This document shows, piece by piece, positions 9,116-17,475 of a stretch of 58,055 bases of DNA. The translations under genes and the position numbers were made by a program. Position 1 is the stretch's first letter; each line of letters begins with the position of its first letter. A model generated the notes under the pieces. That model was not told the origin of the DNA and did not search any database. It saw only the letters and a program-made list of their open reading frames with translations. The stretch lies in contig REEP01000123.1 in the NCBI GenBank assembly GCA_007695045.1, positions 1 to 58,055 of the forward strand, read 5' to 3'. The DNA comes from Rhodospirillales bacterium. Lineage in GTDB: Bacteria; Pseudomonadota; Alphaproteobacteria; Rhodospirillales; Defluviicoccaceae.

Positions 9116-9796
9116 GGCGCCGCTGGTGTTCGTAGTCCCATCCAAAACCAGCCGGGCCAGGGTCTCGATCTCCCGGTGGGCGGTGGAGCCGGGGGCATAG
9201 TCGCCCACCCACTGACCGTGGTCGAAGGCATAGGCGAACGCGGTGCGCATGCCGATGGCGGGCGCGATCGGCTCCCCGAACTGTTCGTACATCGAGAGCT
9301 TCTGGGCGATGGTCGTGCGCCGGTCCAGCCGATTGGGCACGATGACGCAGGCCGGCCGGACGCTGCGGCGCAGCTCCCGCGATTTCTGGATCAGCGCGAT
9401 GAACCCGGCGGTGGAATGGAAATCGATCCCGCTCGGGTTGACCGGAATGACGATGAGATCCGAGACGGTGGTCACCGCCGCCATCGAGTATTGAAGACCG
9501 GGCGGCAGGTCGATCACGACGATCGGGTTGGAGGTGGCGAGGCTCTTGATGTGGGTCACCCACAGCATGCCGGGATAGCGTTCTTCCGGCTTGGCTTCGT
9601 GCAGGATGCGGGCCACGGTCTTGACCGGGAGGCGGCCGGCCTTGGCCCACGTCGCCGCGGTGGCCTGACGGTCCGCGTCCACCAGCACACACCCCTCTCC
9701 GGTGGCCCGATGCAGCGCGCAGGCGAGGTTGACGGCAACGGTGCTCTTGCCGGCACCACCCTTGAAGTTACAGACGGCAATGATCGCGGGAGGCAT
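9110..9796 (-). CDS. ParA/MinD-family ATPase (orphan)
   Basis: 228 residues with the deviant Walker A FKGGAGKST (residues about 10-18), Walker A' VLVDADRQATAATW and Walker B IVVIDLPPG, typical of small ParA ATPases that position plasmids, chromosomes or protein clusters. No ParB, centromere-like repeat or plasmid replication gene is adjacent. It is therefore either a chromosomal orphan ParA that positions another cargo or a relic of mobile DNA. It faces the VapC toxin gene tail to tail with a six-base overlap. No clear Shine-Dalgarno precedes the ATG. Confidence 0.85.
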   Translation of the reverse strand: MPPAIIAVCNFKGGAGKSTVAVNLACALHRATGEGCVLVDADRQATAATWAKAGRLPVKTVARILHEAKPEERYPGMLWVTHIKSLATSNPIVVIDLPPGLQYSMAAVTTVSDLIVIPVNPSGIDFHSTAGFIALIQKSRELRRSVRPACVIVPNRLDRRTTIAQKLSMYEQFGEPIAPAIGMRTAFAYAFDHGQWVGDYAPGSTAHREIETLARLVLDGTTNTSGAS

Positions 9797-9879
9797 GGCG
9801 GGATCGCTTGATGAGAAGGCGCTGTCCGGTAGCGCGGGTCAGAACGAACGGGCTTGCAATGTGTCTTGTCCGGGCGGGA

Positions 9880-10929
9880 TCATAGCGGTGTTTCGGCCGC
9901 TTTCGAACGTCGGGCATCGCGGAGCGCTTGGGCCCGTCGGGCGGCATCGATGGCGGTGGTGGCGCCGACATTGAGCGCATTGACGACCAGCGCCACACCA
10001 TGGGCAAGAAAAGCAGCCGTTGCCGCGGCTTCGATGGGGACGCCCAACGGCACCATGACCGCGACCCAGGCCAGTTGAAACGGGCCCAGATTGGCGACCC
10101 CGTTGATCGGCAGGGCGAACGCGAATGAGGCGGCGACGCCGGCCAGCACGCTCGCCGGCCAGCCGGGGGTCGCGTCCAGGGCCACGGAAACGGCGTGAAA
10201 GCCCGTATACAGCACCAGCCACAACGCCGCCGTCCACAGCAACAGCATCACGTGACGCGCCGGGGTGAGGGTCGTGGCGGCGGCCATGAGATTGTCGACC
10301 AGGGCCATGACCTTCTTCCGGCGCCGCAGGGCAGGGGGTACGACGATCATCATCAACCGCGCCAGTAACGGCAACGCCAGTGCCATGGCCAGGGCGGCGA
10401 GGGCGCCGGTCGCGGCCAGCCACGGGATCACCGCCGGCAACCCCAGGGCTTCCCAGTACACCAGGACCAGGATGCCGCCGGCGACGACGAGGAACAGAAG
10501 GTCATACACCCGCAGCAGGACAAGCACGCCCAGACCGTACGAGAGACCGACGCCGAGCCGGCCGCGGAGCAGCAGCGGCAACGAGAATTCGCCGACCTTG
10601 GCCGGCAGCAGGCCCACCAGGAACACGAACACGGCGGTGATATGGACCAGCACGAACTGCATTCTCTGTTGGATCGCGAGGGCGAGACGGGCGCTTCGGA
10701 CGGCCAGGCTGAGGCCCAACAGCACGGCCGCCGCGGCCACCAGGCCGAGGTCTGCCCGTCGCAACGCCTGCCACGCCAGGTCGAGATCGACGAGCGCAAC
10801 GAAGAACCACAGCGTGGCCCCGGTGACCGCGACCGCGACCAGCGTTTTGATGAGAGTGCGACCGCGGGTCGGTGCGGGCGCGACCTTTTCGGGCGGTTCC
10901 TGCATGGCGTCATGCCTTTGCAGCGTCAT
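9880..10929 (-). CDS. Lysylphosphatidylglycerol synthase transmembrane-region (YbhN/AglD-like) membrane protein
   Basis: About 350 residues with seven to eight hydrophobic segments. Markers of the LPG synthase TM/UPF0104 family are LVRSARLALAIQQR-like basic loops, VGLLPAKVGEFSLPLLLRGRLGV and NGVANLGPFQLAW. Such proteins span the inner membrane and are tied to lipid flipping or synthesis; the substrate here is unknown. The start is uncertain: ATGs at 10929 and 10905 and a TTG at 10995 are in frame, none with a convincing ribosome site (AAAGG lies about ten bases before 10905). It is divergent from the hemolysin III gene, so the 5' regions face each other. Confidence 0.8.
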   Translation of the reverse strand: MTLQRHDAMQEPPEKVAPAPTRGRTLIKTLVAVAVTGATLWFFVALVDLDLAWQALRRADLGLVAAAAVLLGLSLAVRSARLALAIQQRMQFVLVHITAVFVFLVGLLPAKVGEFSLPLLLRGRLGVGLSYGLGVLVLLRVYDLLFLVVAGGILVLVYWEALGLPAVIPWLAATGALAALAMALALPLLARLMMIVVPPALRRRKKVMALVDNLMAAATTLTPARHVMLLLWTAALWLVLYTGFHAVSVALDATPGWPASVLAGVAASFAFALPINGVANLGPFQLAWVAVMVPLGVPIEAAATAAFLAHGVALVVNALNVGATTAIDAARRAQALRDARRSKAAETPL

Positions 10930-11034
10930 GCTGACGCGAGCGCCCTGTTTCGCCGGACGCGTTCGGGTGGTAGCAACCTCCAGCAACAACGGCAACGATC
11001 ACGTGAGCGCAGCGGCTTCGCGGCAAGGCTGACG

Positions 11035-11745
11035 ATGGGCGACACGACAGCACCACGTCCCGATCCGGTCGCGCATAGGCCCGCGACTCCCGCGGGCGTG
11101 GATCGGCAGCGCCGGCGGGAGGCCCGGGCCGACGGGGTCGTGCACGTCTTGGGTGTGGGCGGCAGTCTGGCCGGGTTTGCGCTGCTGTCACCGGCTGCTG
11201 CCGCGGCCGAGGATGCGGTGCGGGCGGTCGCGGTCCTGGTATACGGCGCGGCATTGGTGGCGACCCTCGGGGTGTCCGCGCTCTACAACACGTTCCGGGA
11301 ACGGCCCGTGGGGCCGATGCTGCGGCGGCTTGATCACGCCATGATCTTCATGATGATTGCCGCGACCTACACGCCGTTTCTCGCGGTTGCCCTGGGCGGG
11401 CCGTGGGGTTGGGGGCTGCTTGCCGTGGTATGGGTGATTGCCCTAGCCGGTGTCGGCGTCAAGCTGCTCCGTCCCGAACGGTACGAACGCTTGGCGATCG
11501 TTCTGTATCTCGGGCTTGGCTGGGCCATCGTGGTGGCGCCGGGACCGCTGTTCGCCGCCGTGTCCGTTCCGGCGATCGGGCTTCTGGCATTGGGCGGCGT
11601 GCTGTATTCCGGCGGTGTGGTGTTCTATCTGCTCGACCGCTTGCAGTACCATCGGGCCATCTGGCACGGCTTTGTCCTGGCGGCCGCGACCTGCCACTTC
11701 ATGGCGGTGTGGGGCGAGGTGGCAAAACCAGGTTTTTGGACATGA
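11035..11745 (+). CDS. Hemolysin III family (PAQR-like) membrane protein
   Basis: 236 residues with seven predicted membrane spans. Family motifs are seen: HVLGVGGSLAGF in the first span, SALYNTF, LRRLDHAMIFMMIAATYTPF and the C-terminal HGFVLAAATCHFMAVW, supplying the conserved His/Asp/Ser set of the PAQR metal-dependent hydrolase fold. The name is historical; the activity in bacteria is largely undefined. The ATG at 11035 fits the short basic N-terminus. The reading frame is open upstream, but that part is a shadow of the divergent gene. Confidence 0.85.
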   Translation: MGDTTAPRPDPVAHRPATPAGVDRQRRREARADGVVHVLGVGGSLAGFALLSPAAAAAEDAVRAVAVLVYGAALVATLGVSALYNTFRERPVGPMLRRLDHAMIFMMIAATYTPFLAVALGGPWGWGLLAVVWVIALAGVGVKLLRPERYERLAIVLYLGLGWAIVVAPGPLFAAVSVPAIGLLALGGVLYSGGVVFYLLDRLQYHRAIWHGFVLAAATCHFMAVWGEVAKPGFWT

Positions 11746-11757
11746 CCATCCACCCGG

Positions 11758-12324
11758 TCAGGGAGCGGAGCGATGGGGAGACAGCATGTCGATGGTGATC
11801 TGGCGCATCAGGGCGACGAATGCGCGACCGTCCACCCGCTCGGCGTGGGCCTGTCCGTGGACGGTTCCCAATTGAGTTGGCCCGTCGCAGAAACTGGCGG
11901 AGACATCGATGCGGCCGTCGGGCCTGGGCCCGCCGCCGCTGGACCGCCCCAGGCACTGCTCGCGACCGCTCAGACCGGAAGCGCCGTTCAGGGTGACGAC
12001 GATGCGTATGTCCCGATTGGCGGCACGATCCGCGTCGGCGGTGAACCGGGCGGTATCGGTCCACGTCACGGCTTCGGTCATCGCGGCGACCACGTGTGAT
12101 GCCACAACAGGGTCGCCGGCATCGAACGGATCGCCCTCGACCTGCACCAGCAAAGGGCCCTCTGCCATGATGGGTTGGGCGAAGGCCCAGGGATCGTCGA
12201 CGCGGCGGTCGGCAACCGTGCGCGGACCCTCCTCGCAGGCGGTGAGGGTCAGGATGATGAACGGCACTGCGGCGCGGGCCAAAGCGGTGACGGGCCGGCG
12301 GTGCGGACCTGGGCGCGGAACCAT
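11758..12324 (-). CDS. Predicted lipoprotein of unknown function
   Basis: 188 residues. A basic N-terminus and hydrophobic stretch (AVPFIILTLTAC) end in the lipobox LTAC, predicting lipidation at Cys30. The rest has paired Cys residues (REQCLG and SASFCDG) and alternating strand-like segments such as DIRIVVTLNG and RIDVSASFCDG. I do not recognise the family. The stop lies 13 bp from the stop of the opposing hemolysin III gene. It diverges from the SDR gene across 75 bp. Confidence 0.68.
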   Translation of the reverse strand: MVPRPGPHRRPVTALARAAVPFIILTLTACEEGPRTVADRRVDDPWAFAQPIMAEGPLLVQVEGDPFDAGDPVVASHVVAAMTEAVTWTDTARFTADADRAANRDIRIVVTLNGASGLSGREQCLGRSSGGGPRPDGRIDVSASFCDGPTQLGTVHGQAHAERVDGRAFVALMRQITIDMLSPHRSAP

Positions 12325-12399
12325 CGTCCTTCTCCCGGGTATCTTTCCTGGGCGGTGTCGACCTGACAGAGAACGCGCGACTCGAGGAGCATCCGTACC

Positions 12400-13257
12400 G
12401 TGACCGAAGACAGCATGGTCGGCAAGGTTGTTGTGGTGACCGGCGGCACCGCCGGTATCGGGCGCATGACGGCGCGGGAACTGGCACGCCGTGGTGCGGC
12501 CGTGGTCGTCGTGGGGCGCGACCGCGACCGCGGGGGCGATACCGTGCAGGAACTGAACGCCCTCGGCGGAACCGGCTGCGGCGCGTTCGTTCGGGCGGAT
12601 CTGTCGGTCATGGCGGAGGTGCGTCGGCTGGCCGAAACCGTGGCCGCCGAATGGCCCCGAGTGGACGTGCTGATCAACAATGCCGGCGCCATGTTCGGCA
12701 CCCGCCAACGGACCGCGGATGGGATCGAGGCCACATTCGCCCTGAACCATCTGTCGTACTTTCTGCTGACTCACCTGATGTTGCCAACGCTCAAGGAGGT
12801 GCCGGGTTCCCGCATCGTCAACGTCGCGTCCGATGCGCATTTCGGGGTGCGGCTCGATTTCGATGACCTCGAGTCGGCGCGGCGATACAGCGGCTACCGC
12901 GCTTACAAGCGTTCCAAGCTGTGTAACCTGTACTTCACCTATGAACTGGCCAGGCGCCTCGACGGCAGCGGCCCCGTGGTCAACGCTCTGCACCCCGGGT
13001 TTGTGGCGACCGAGATCGGCGTGCGCAACCGCTGGGTGCCGCGTCCGCTGTGGCGGCTGTTCACCTTGTTCGCGATCAGCGAGGAAGACGGGGCGCGCAC
13101 CCCGGTCCACCTCGCCGCATCCGCGGAAGTGGCGGGCGTCAGCGGCCAATACTTCAGCAAGTGCCGGCCGGTGCGGTCATCGGCCGTGTCGCAAGATGAG
13201 GATGCGGCGCGGCGGCTGTGGGGGATCAGCGCCGGGATGACCGGGGTCGGCGTCTGA
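12400..13257 (+). CDS. Short-chain dehydrogenase/reductase, retinol-dehydrogenase-like
   Basis: 285-residue Rossmann enzyme. The cofactor loop TGGTAGIG is at residues 14-21, NNAG near residue 90, the catalytic Ser is in VNVASDAH and the catalytic pair YKRSK is Tyr169/Lys173. The GRDRDRG segment after the second strand favours NADP(H). The sequence style (ATFALNHLSYFLLTHLMLPTL) is that of the retinol-dehydrogenase/WWOX-like branch; the substrate is unknown. Start is GTG with CGAGGAG upstream. Confidence 0.87.
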   Translation: MTEDSMVGKVVVVTGGTAGIGRMTARELARRGAAVVVVGRDRDRGGDTVQELNALGGTGCGAFVRADLSVMAEVRRLAETVAAEWPRVDVLINNAGAMFGTRQRTADGIEATFALNHLSYFLLTHLMLPTLKEVPGSRIVNVASDAHFGVRLDFDDLESARRYSGYRAYKRSKLCNLYFTYELARRLDGSGPVVNALHPGFVATEIGVRNRWVPRPLWRLFTLFAISEEDGARTPVHLAASAEVAGVSGQYFSKCRPVRSSAVSQDEDAARRLWGISAGMTGVGV

Positions 13258-13394
13258 CGCGGGGCGCCGCCGATGCGCCGGCAAGGGCCGCGCCGCAGGG
13301 TGGTCAACGGCACCCGTGTTCGATTAAGACGTGGCGACGACGATCGGGGGGCGTCCGCCGACCAACCATAACAACCGCGCGAGGATAAAACGCG

Positions 13395-14531
13395 ATGAGC
13401 CTGACCGAAGAACAGACGATGATCCAGGACATGGCCCGGCAGTTCGCCCGGGAACAGCTGCTGCCCTTTGCTGCCGAATGGGATCGCACGGCGACGTTTC
13501 CGGCGTTGGCGATCCGCCAGATGGGCGAACTCGGCCTGCTGGGCATGGTGGTGCCGGAGGAGTGGGATGGTGCCGGCGCCGACCACGTTGCGTACGCCCT
13601 GGCCCTGGAAGAGATTGCCGCCGGTGACGGCGCCTGCTCCACCATCATGAGCGTGCACAATTCGGTTGCATGCATGCCGATCCTCAAGTTCGGCAATGCC
13701 TCTCAGAAGGAACGATTCCTCAAGCCGATGGCGCGCGGCGAACTGCTCGGCGCCTTCTGCCTGAGCGAACCGCAGGCCGGATCCGATGCCGCCGCGCTGC
13801 GCACCCGGGCGGTGCGCAACGGCGAGGGATACGTTCTCAACGGGGTCAAACAGTTCATCACCTCGGGCAAGCACGGGCAGATCGGGATTGTGTTCGCCGT
13901 GACCGACCCCGAAGCCGGCAAGCAGGGGATCAGCGCGTTCATCGTGCCGACGGACACGCCCGGCTACACCGTGGCCCGGGTCGAGGAGAAGATGGGGCAG
14001 CACGCCTCCGACACTGTTCAGATCGTGTTCGAGGACATGTGGCTGCCGGAGGATAACTTGCTAGGCCGGGAGGGCGAAGGTTACCGGATCGCCCTCAGCA
14101 ACCTGGAGGGCGGGCGCATCGGTATCGCGTCCCAGTGTGTCGGCATGGCGCGAGCCGCCTTCGAGGCGGCGCTCGACTACGCCAAGGACCGGCAGACCTT
14201 CGGCGTGCCGATCATCGATCATCAGGCGGTCGCCTTTCGCCTGGCCGACATGGCGACGGAGATCGACGCCGCCCGGCTGTTGGTGCTGCGGGCAGCGGCG
14301 TTGCGCGATGCCGGGGCGCCGTGCCTGAAGGAGGCCTCCATGGCCAAGCTGTTCGCTTCGGAAATGGCGGAACGGGTATGTTCCAAAGCCATCCAGGTCC
14401 TGGGCGGATACGGCTATCTCGCCGATTTTCCGGTGGAACGGATTTATCGCGACGTGCGTGTGGCCCAGATCTACGAAGGGACATCGGATGTGCAGCGCAT
14501 CGTCATCAGCCGCGCCATCAGCCGGCAATGA
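13395..14531 (+). CDS. Acyl-CoA dehydrogenase
   Basis: 378-residue FAD enzyme that introduces the alpha-beta double bond of an acyl-CoA and passes electrons to ETF. Seen are the FAD/substrate segments [14 protein letters not shown] and FITSGKHG, the C-terminal helical domain with [12 protein letters not shown], and [20 protein letters not shown]. Glu361 in [10 protein letters not shown] is the catalytic base, in the position used by short-chain and related enzymes. Chain length specificity cannot be read. AGGAT precedes the ATG. It lies 137 bp after the SDR gene in the same direction. Confidence 0.92.
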   Translation: MSLTEEQTMIQDMARQFAREQLLPFAAEWDRTATFPALAIRQMGELGLLGMVVPEEWDGAGADHVAYALALEEIAAGDGACSTIMSVHNSVACMPILKFGNASQKERFLKPMARGELLGAFCLSEPQAGSDAAALRTRAVRNGEGYVLNGVKQFITSGKHGQIGIVFAVTDPEAGKQGISAFIVPTDTPGYTVARVEEKMGQHASDTVQIVFEDMWLPEDNLLGREGEGYRIALSNLEGGRIGIASQCVGMARAAFEAALDYAKDRQTFGVPIIDHQAVAFRLADMATEIDAARLLVLRAAALRDAGAPCLKEASMAKLFASEMAERVCSKAIQVLGGYGYLADFPVERIYRDVRVAQIYEGTSDVQRIVISRAISRQ

Positions 14532-14570
14532 CGGCGCTATCCTCGGACCTGTTCCAACGGTGGAGGGCTT

Positions 14571-14861
14571 ATGCCGATCTGGATTCTTGAACCGGTCGCC
14601 GACCCTGACGACCCGCGCTGGCAAGGCCGGCCCCGATTTGACCGGGTTGTGGTGCGTGCACCGACCGCCGCTTACGCGCGGGTCGTGGCCCAGCCTTTGG
14701 ACACCCCCGACAAGGTCCCCGAATTCGGGGAGCAGGACCCGCGCACCGGCAGCGGGTTCAAGGACGAGAAGCTGTATCGGGTCATTCCCGACACCGGCAG
14801 CGACCATCCCGGGGAGGGGGCGTTCGCAATCCTCGAATCGACCCCGGCTTCCGGGGGCTGA
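14571..14861 (+). CDS. Small hypothetical protein (96 aa)
   Basis: Unrecognised soluble protein, polar and rich in Asp, Pro and Gly, with no signal peptide or membrane segment. The N-terminus MPIWILEPVADPDDPRWQG and the tail FAILESTPASGG give no family. GGAGG sits four to five bases before the ATG and the codon use matches the neighbours, so it is probably translated. It follows the acyl-CoA dehydrogenase by 39 bp and may be co-transcribed. Confidence 0.6.
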   Translation: MPIWILEPVADPDDPRWQGRPRFDRVVVRAPTAAYARVVAQPLDTPDKVPEFGEQDPRTGSGFKDEKLYRVIPDTGSDHPGEGAFAILESTPASGG

Positions 14862-14973
14862 CGCACCGGACCTCGGTTCATTGCCGATCCTTGCCATCCT
14901 GCCGGCGCCGGCCGGAACGCGGTTCGAGCCCCTGCGAGGGCCTCTCCGGGTGCCAGAATGCAGCATGCCGAAC

Positions 14974-14996
14974 ACAGTGTCGCAATTTTGCACTGT
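14974..14996. promoter_or_regulatory. Inverted repeat upstream of the Wza/beta-barrel gene
   Basis: ACAGTG and CACTGT form six-base arms around an 11-base spacer. The core GTGTCGCAATTTTGCAC (14977-14993) resembles the palindromes upstream of the PEP-CTERM gene (GTGTCG, a T-run, then CAC), but is two bases shorter. It lies 95 bp before the start codon at 15091 and could be an activator or repressor site. No sigma-54 -24/-12 element was found beside it. Confidence 0.4.
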
Positions 14997-15090
14997 CCAC
15001 GGTCATTCTGCGTTTACACCGTTGGTATCATCAAGTACCTGAAAACGGGTTCCTGGGAACGGTGGTGTTATTCGGGAGGGCGGAGACAGG

Positions 15091-17190
15091 ATGCGGGGGG
15101 AATCAACCGGCCAAGCGGTCGCACGCGCCCTGATGTGCGGCACGGCGGTGTATCTGATGGCCGGGTTCCTCCCGCTCGGCATCGGGCACGCCACGCCGGA
15201 CCCGGCGGCATCGAGATCTTCGGTGCCTCCGGTGACCGCCGATCCGCGGATCCATTCGCGGATGGATCCCATGTATCTCATCGCGCCCGGCGACAGCTTG
15301 CAGATCGTCGTGATCGGTCACGACGATCTCAGCCTGAGCGTTCCGGTGCGACCGGATGGCCGCATTTCCGTGCCTCTTCTGGGCGATGTGACGGCCAGCC
15401 ACAAGACCGCCAGCCAACTCGCCGATGAACTGGAGCAGGCACTCGATGCATTCATCGTGGCCCCGTCGGTGACGGTCATCGTGCGCGGCGCCACCGGCAC
15501 GTTCGATCAGCAGATCCGGTTGATCGGCACGGCTGAGCGGCCTGCGGCATTGCCCTACCGACAGGGGATTACGCTCCTCGACGTGATCACGGAGGCGGGC
15601 GGATTGTCGCCCTTCGCCGCCGGCAATCGTGCCTATGTCATCCGTTACTTGGATGGGGTGGAACAGCGTATTCCTGTCCGGTTACGCGATCTGGTCGACC
15701 AGGGCGACATGACGGCGGACCTGCCCATGCTGCCGGGCGACGTGCTCGTGGTGCCGGAGGGCTTCTTCACCGGACGATGGTCGATCGATCCCACGGCCAA
15801 CTTCACCCTCGCCTTCACCGACAACGTGGACCTCACAGAATCGTCCCGCAAGCAGTCCGCACTGGTGGTGTCGACGACGCCGGGGGTGGTTCTGAGCGGC
15901 GAAGCCGGCCGAATCAGCGGCGCCCTGACCGCAGGCGTGTCGCTGCGGCACCGGACGTTGCTTCGTGACCGCGACCTCGGTACGGACAAAGGCTTTGAGT
16001 CCTCCCTGCGGTTGACGGGGGCCGCGAATACCGAGCTGCTGGAAAATCGCCTGTTTCTCGACACGCGTGCTTCGGTCAGCCAGCAGGTGCGTGATTCGCG
16101 GGCGGCGCGTTCGGTTGCCGACGACGTCCAAACCAACCTGGAGACGGTGGCAACGGCCCAGATCAGCCCCCGGCTGGTGAACCGCTACGGCGGCTACGCC
16201 GTGCAGGATATCCGCTACTCGCTGGGAGCGTTCGCTCGGAGCGATCCCGAGGACAGTTCCCTGTTTGATTTCCTCGGTGATGACGCGGAGACCACGATTT
16301 CCCACACGGTGTCGTACGCGCTTACCAGCGGGCCCCGGTTCCCTAACCTGCGCTGGGGCTTGCGCGGCAGCGCCAGCCAGTTGAACCGGTCGGACGACGA
16401 CGACATCAGGCGGGCGGAGGTCAGCGCAAACGTGGAGTACCCGATCACGCGGTCGCTGGCGGCGTTGGGTTCAGTGGGGTTTCAGTGGCGCGACGAAGAG
16501 GACACCGACGTCAACGACATCAGTGCGCCGACGTGGCGTTTCGGCCTCCGTTACCGCCCCAGCCCACGCCTGGATGCCTCCCTGACCTACGGCCAGAGGG
16601 ACGATTTCCGTTCGTTCGCCGGCAACCTGAACTATCAGATCGCGCCCCGTACCCGGCTGTTCGCCTCCTATGACGAGCGGCGCGAGACGTCGGCCGAACG
16701 GTTCTTGCGCGATCTCTCGGGGCTCACACAGATTCCGGGAACACCCCTGTTCATCGATCCGGACACCGGGCAGCCGTTCGACCCACGCACCGATCCGGGA
16801 GAGATTCGCCAGGACACCCGAATCATTCGGGTCTTCCGCGGCGGCATGACGGGGGACTGGGCCAACAACCGCATCTCGCTGACCGGCACCTACCGGACCG
16901 AAGACCGGGATTTGCGACCCGAAGTCGCCGAAGACGTGATCATTATCAGCGCCAGTTGGGGGCGGGCTCTCAGCCGCAACACCGATGCCAGCGTCACCAC
17001 ATCTGTCGAGCGCAGTTCGATCGATGACCGGGACGATGACACCTTCCGGATTTCCGGGCGGCTCAGTCATCAGGTGTATCGCGACATCAGCGCCTTCGCA
17101 TCGTACGGCTTCCAGACCCGCACGTCCGACTTGGCCAGCCGCGAGTTCACCGAGAACGCGGTGACGGTGGGCGTATCCGCGCGTTTCTAG
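15091..17190 (+). CDS. Wza-like polysaccharide export protein fused to an outer-membrane beta-barrel
   Basis: 699 residues. A signal peptide spans residues about 1-35 without a lipobox Cys. The polysaccharide-export domain (about 58-135) begins YLIAPGDSLQIVVIG and includes VRPDGRISVPLLGDV. An SLBB-type domain (about 140-225) has QGITLLDVITEAGGL and MLPGDVLVVPEG. From about 230 to the end the chain is strand-rich and aromatic, ending VGVSARF, the outer-membrane barrel signal. The barrel resembles the PEP-CTERM-associated barrel family usually encoded as a separate gene in exosortase/EPS loci. Normal Wza is a lipoprotein of about 380 residues that crosses the outer membrane with helices; this chain carries its own barrel. 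No glycosyltransferase, Wzc or exosortase gene is adjacent. GGAG lies six bases before the ATG. Confidence 0.8.
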   Translation: MRGESTGQAVARALMCGTAVYLMAGFLPLGIGHATPDPAASRSSVPPVTADPRIHSRMDPMYLIAPGDSLQIVVIGHDDLSLSVPVRPDGRISVPLLGDVTASHKTASQLADELEQALDAFIVAPSVTVIVRGATGTFDQQIRLIGTAERPAALPYRQGITLLDVITEAGGLSPFAAGNRAYVIRYLDGVEQRIPVRLRDLVDQGDMTADLPMLPGDVLVVPEGFFTGRWSIDPTANFTLAFTDNVDLTESSRKQSALVVSTTPGVVLSGEAGRISGALTAGVSLRHRTLLRDRDLGTDKGFESSLRLTGAANTELLENRLFLDTRASVSQQVRDSRAARSVADDVQTNLETVATAQISPRLVNRYGGYAVQDIRYSLGAFARSDPEDSSLFDFLGDDAETTISHTVSYALTSGPRFPNLRWGLRGSASQLNRSDDDDIRRAEVSANVEYPITRSLAALGSVGFQWRDEEDTDVNDISAPTWRFGLRYRPSPRLDASLTYGQRDDFRSFAGNLNYQIAPRTRLFASYDERRETSAERFLRDLSGLTQIPGTPLFIDPDTGQPFDPRTDPGEIRQDTRIIRVFRGGMTGDWANNRISLTGTYRTEDRDLRPEVAEDVIIISASWGRALSRNTDASVTTSVERSSIDDRDDDTFRISGRLSHQVYRDISAFASYGFQTRTSDLASREFTENAVTVGVSARF

Positions 17191-17475
17191 GCGCCGATCC
17201 GATCCTCAGTCGTCGCGGCCGTCGGGCACCAGGGAAAGCGTATTCGCTCTGGGCCCGCCAGCCACCGCTGCCGACGCGGTCCCGGCGATCACGCCTGCCT
17301 CAGGCATCTGGCACCTTGACCCGCCCCTCTCCCGTCGGCGCCCGTCCAACGCGGCCGGCGGAGCCCGCCATGGTTGATGAATACCGCTGAGCCACACTGT
17401 TTTGCGCTGATAAGGGGACACGTGCGCACGCGAATCGTGCAGGATGCTGCAGCCGTTGTGGTCCAGTCTTAACCG

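Noticed and set aside
17191-17475. TGGCACCTTGACCCG (about 17309) as a sigma-54 promoter for the restriction-methyltransferase
   Set aside because: The -24 half fits but there is no TTGC/GC at the -12 position.
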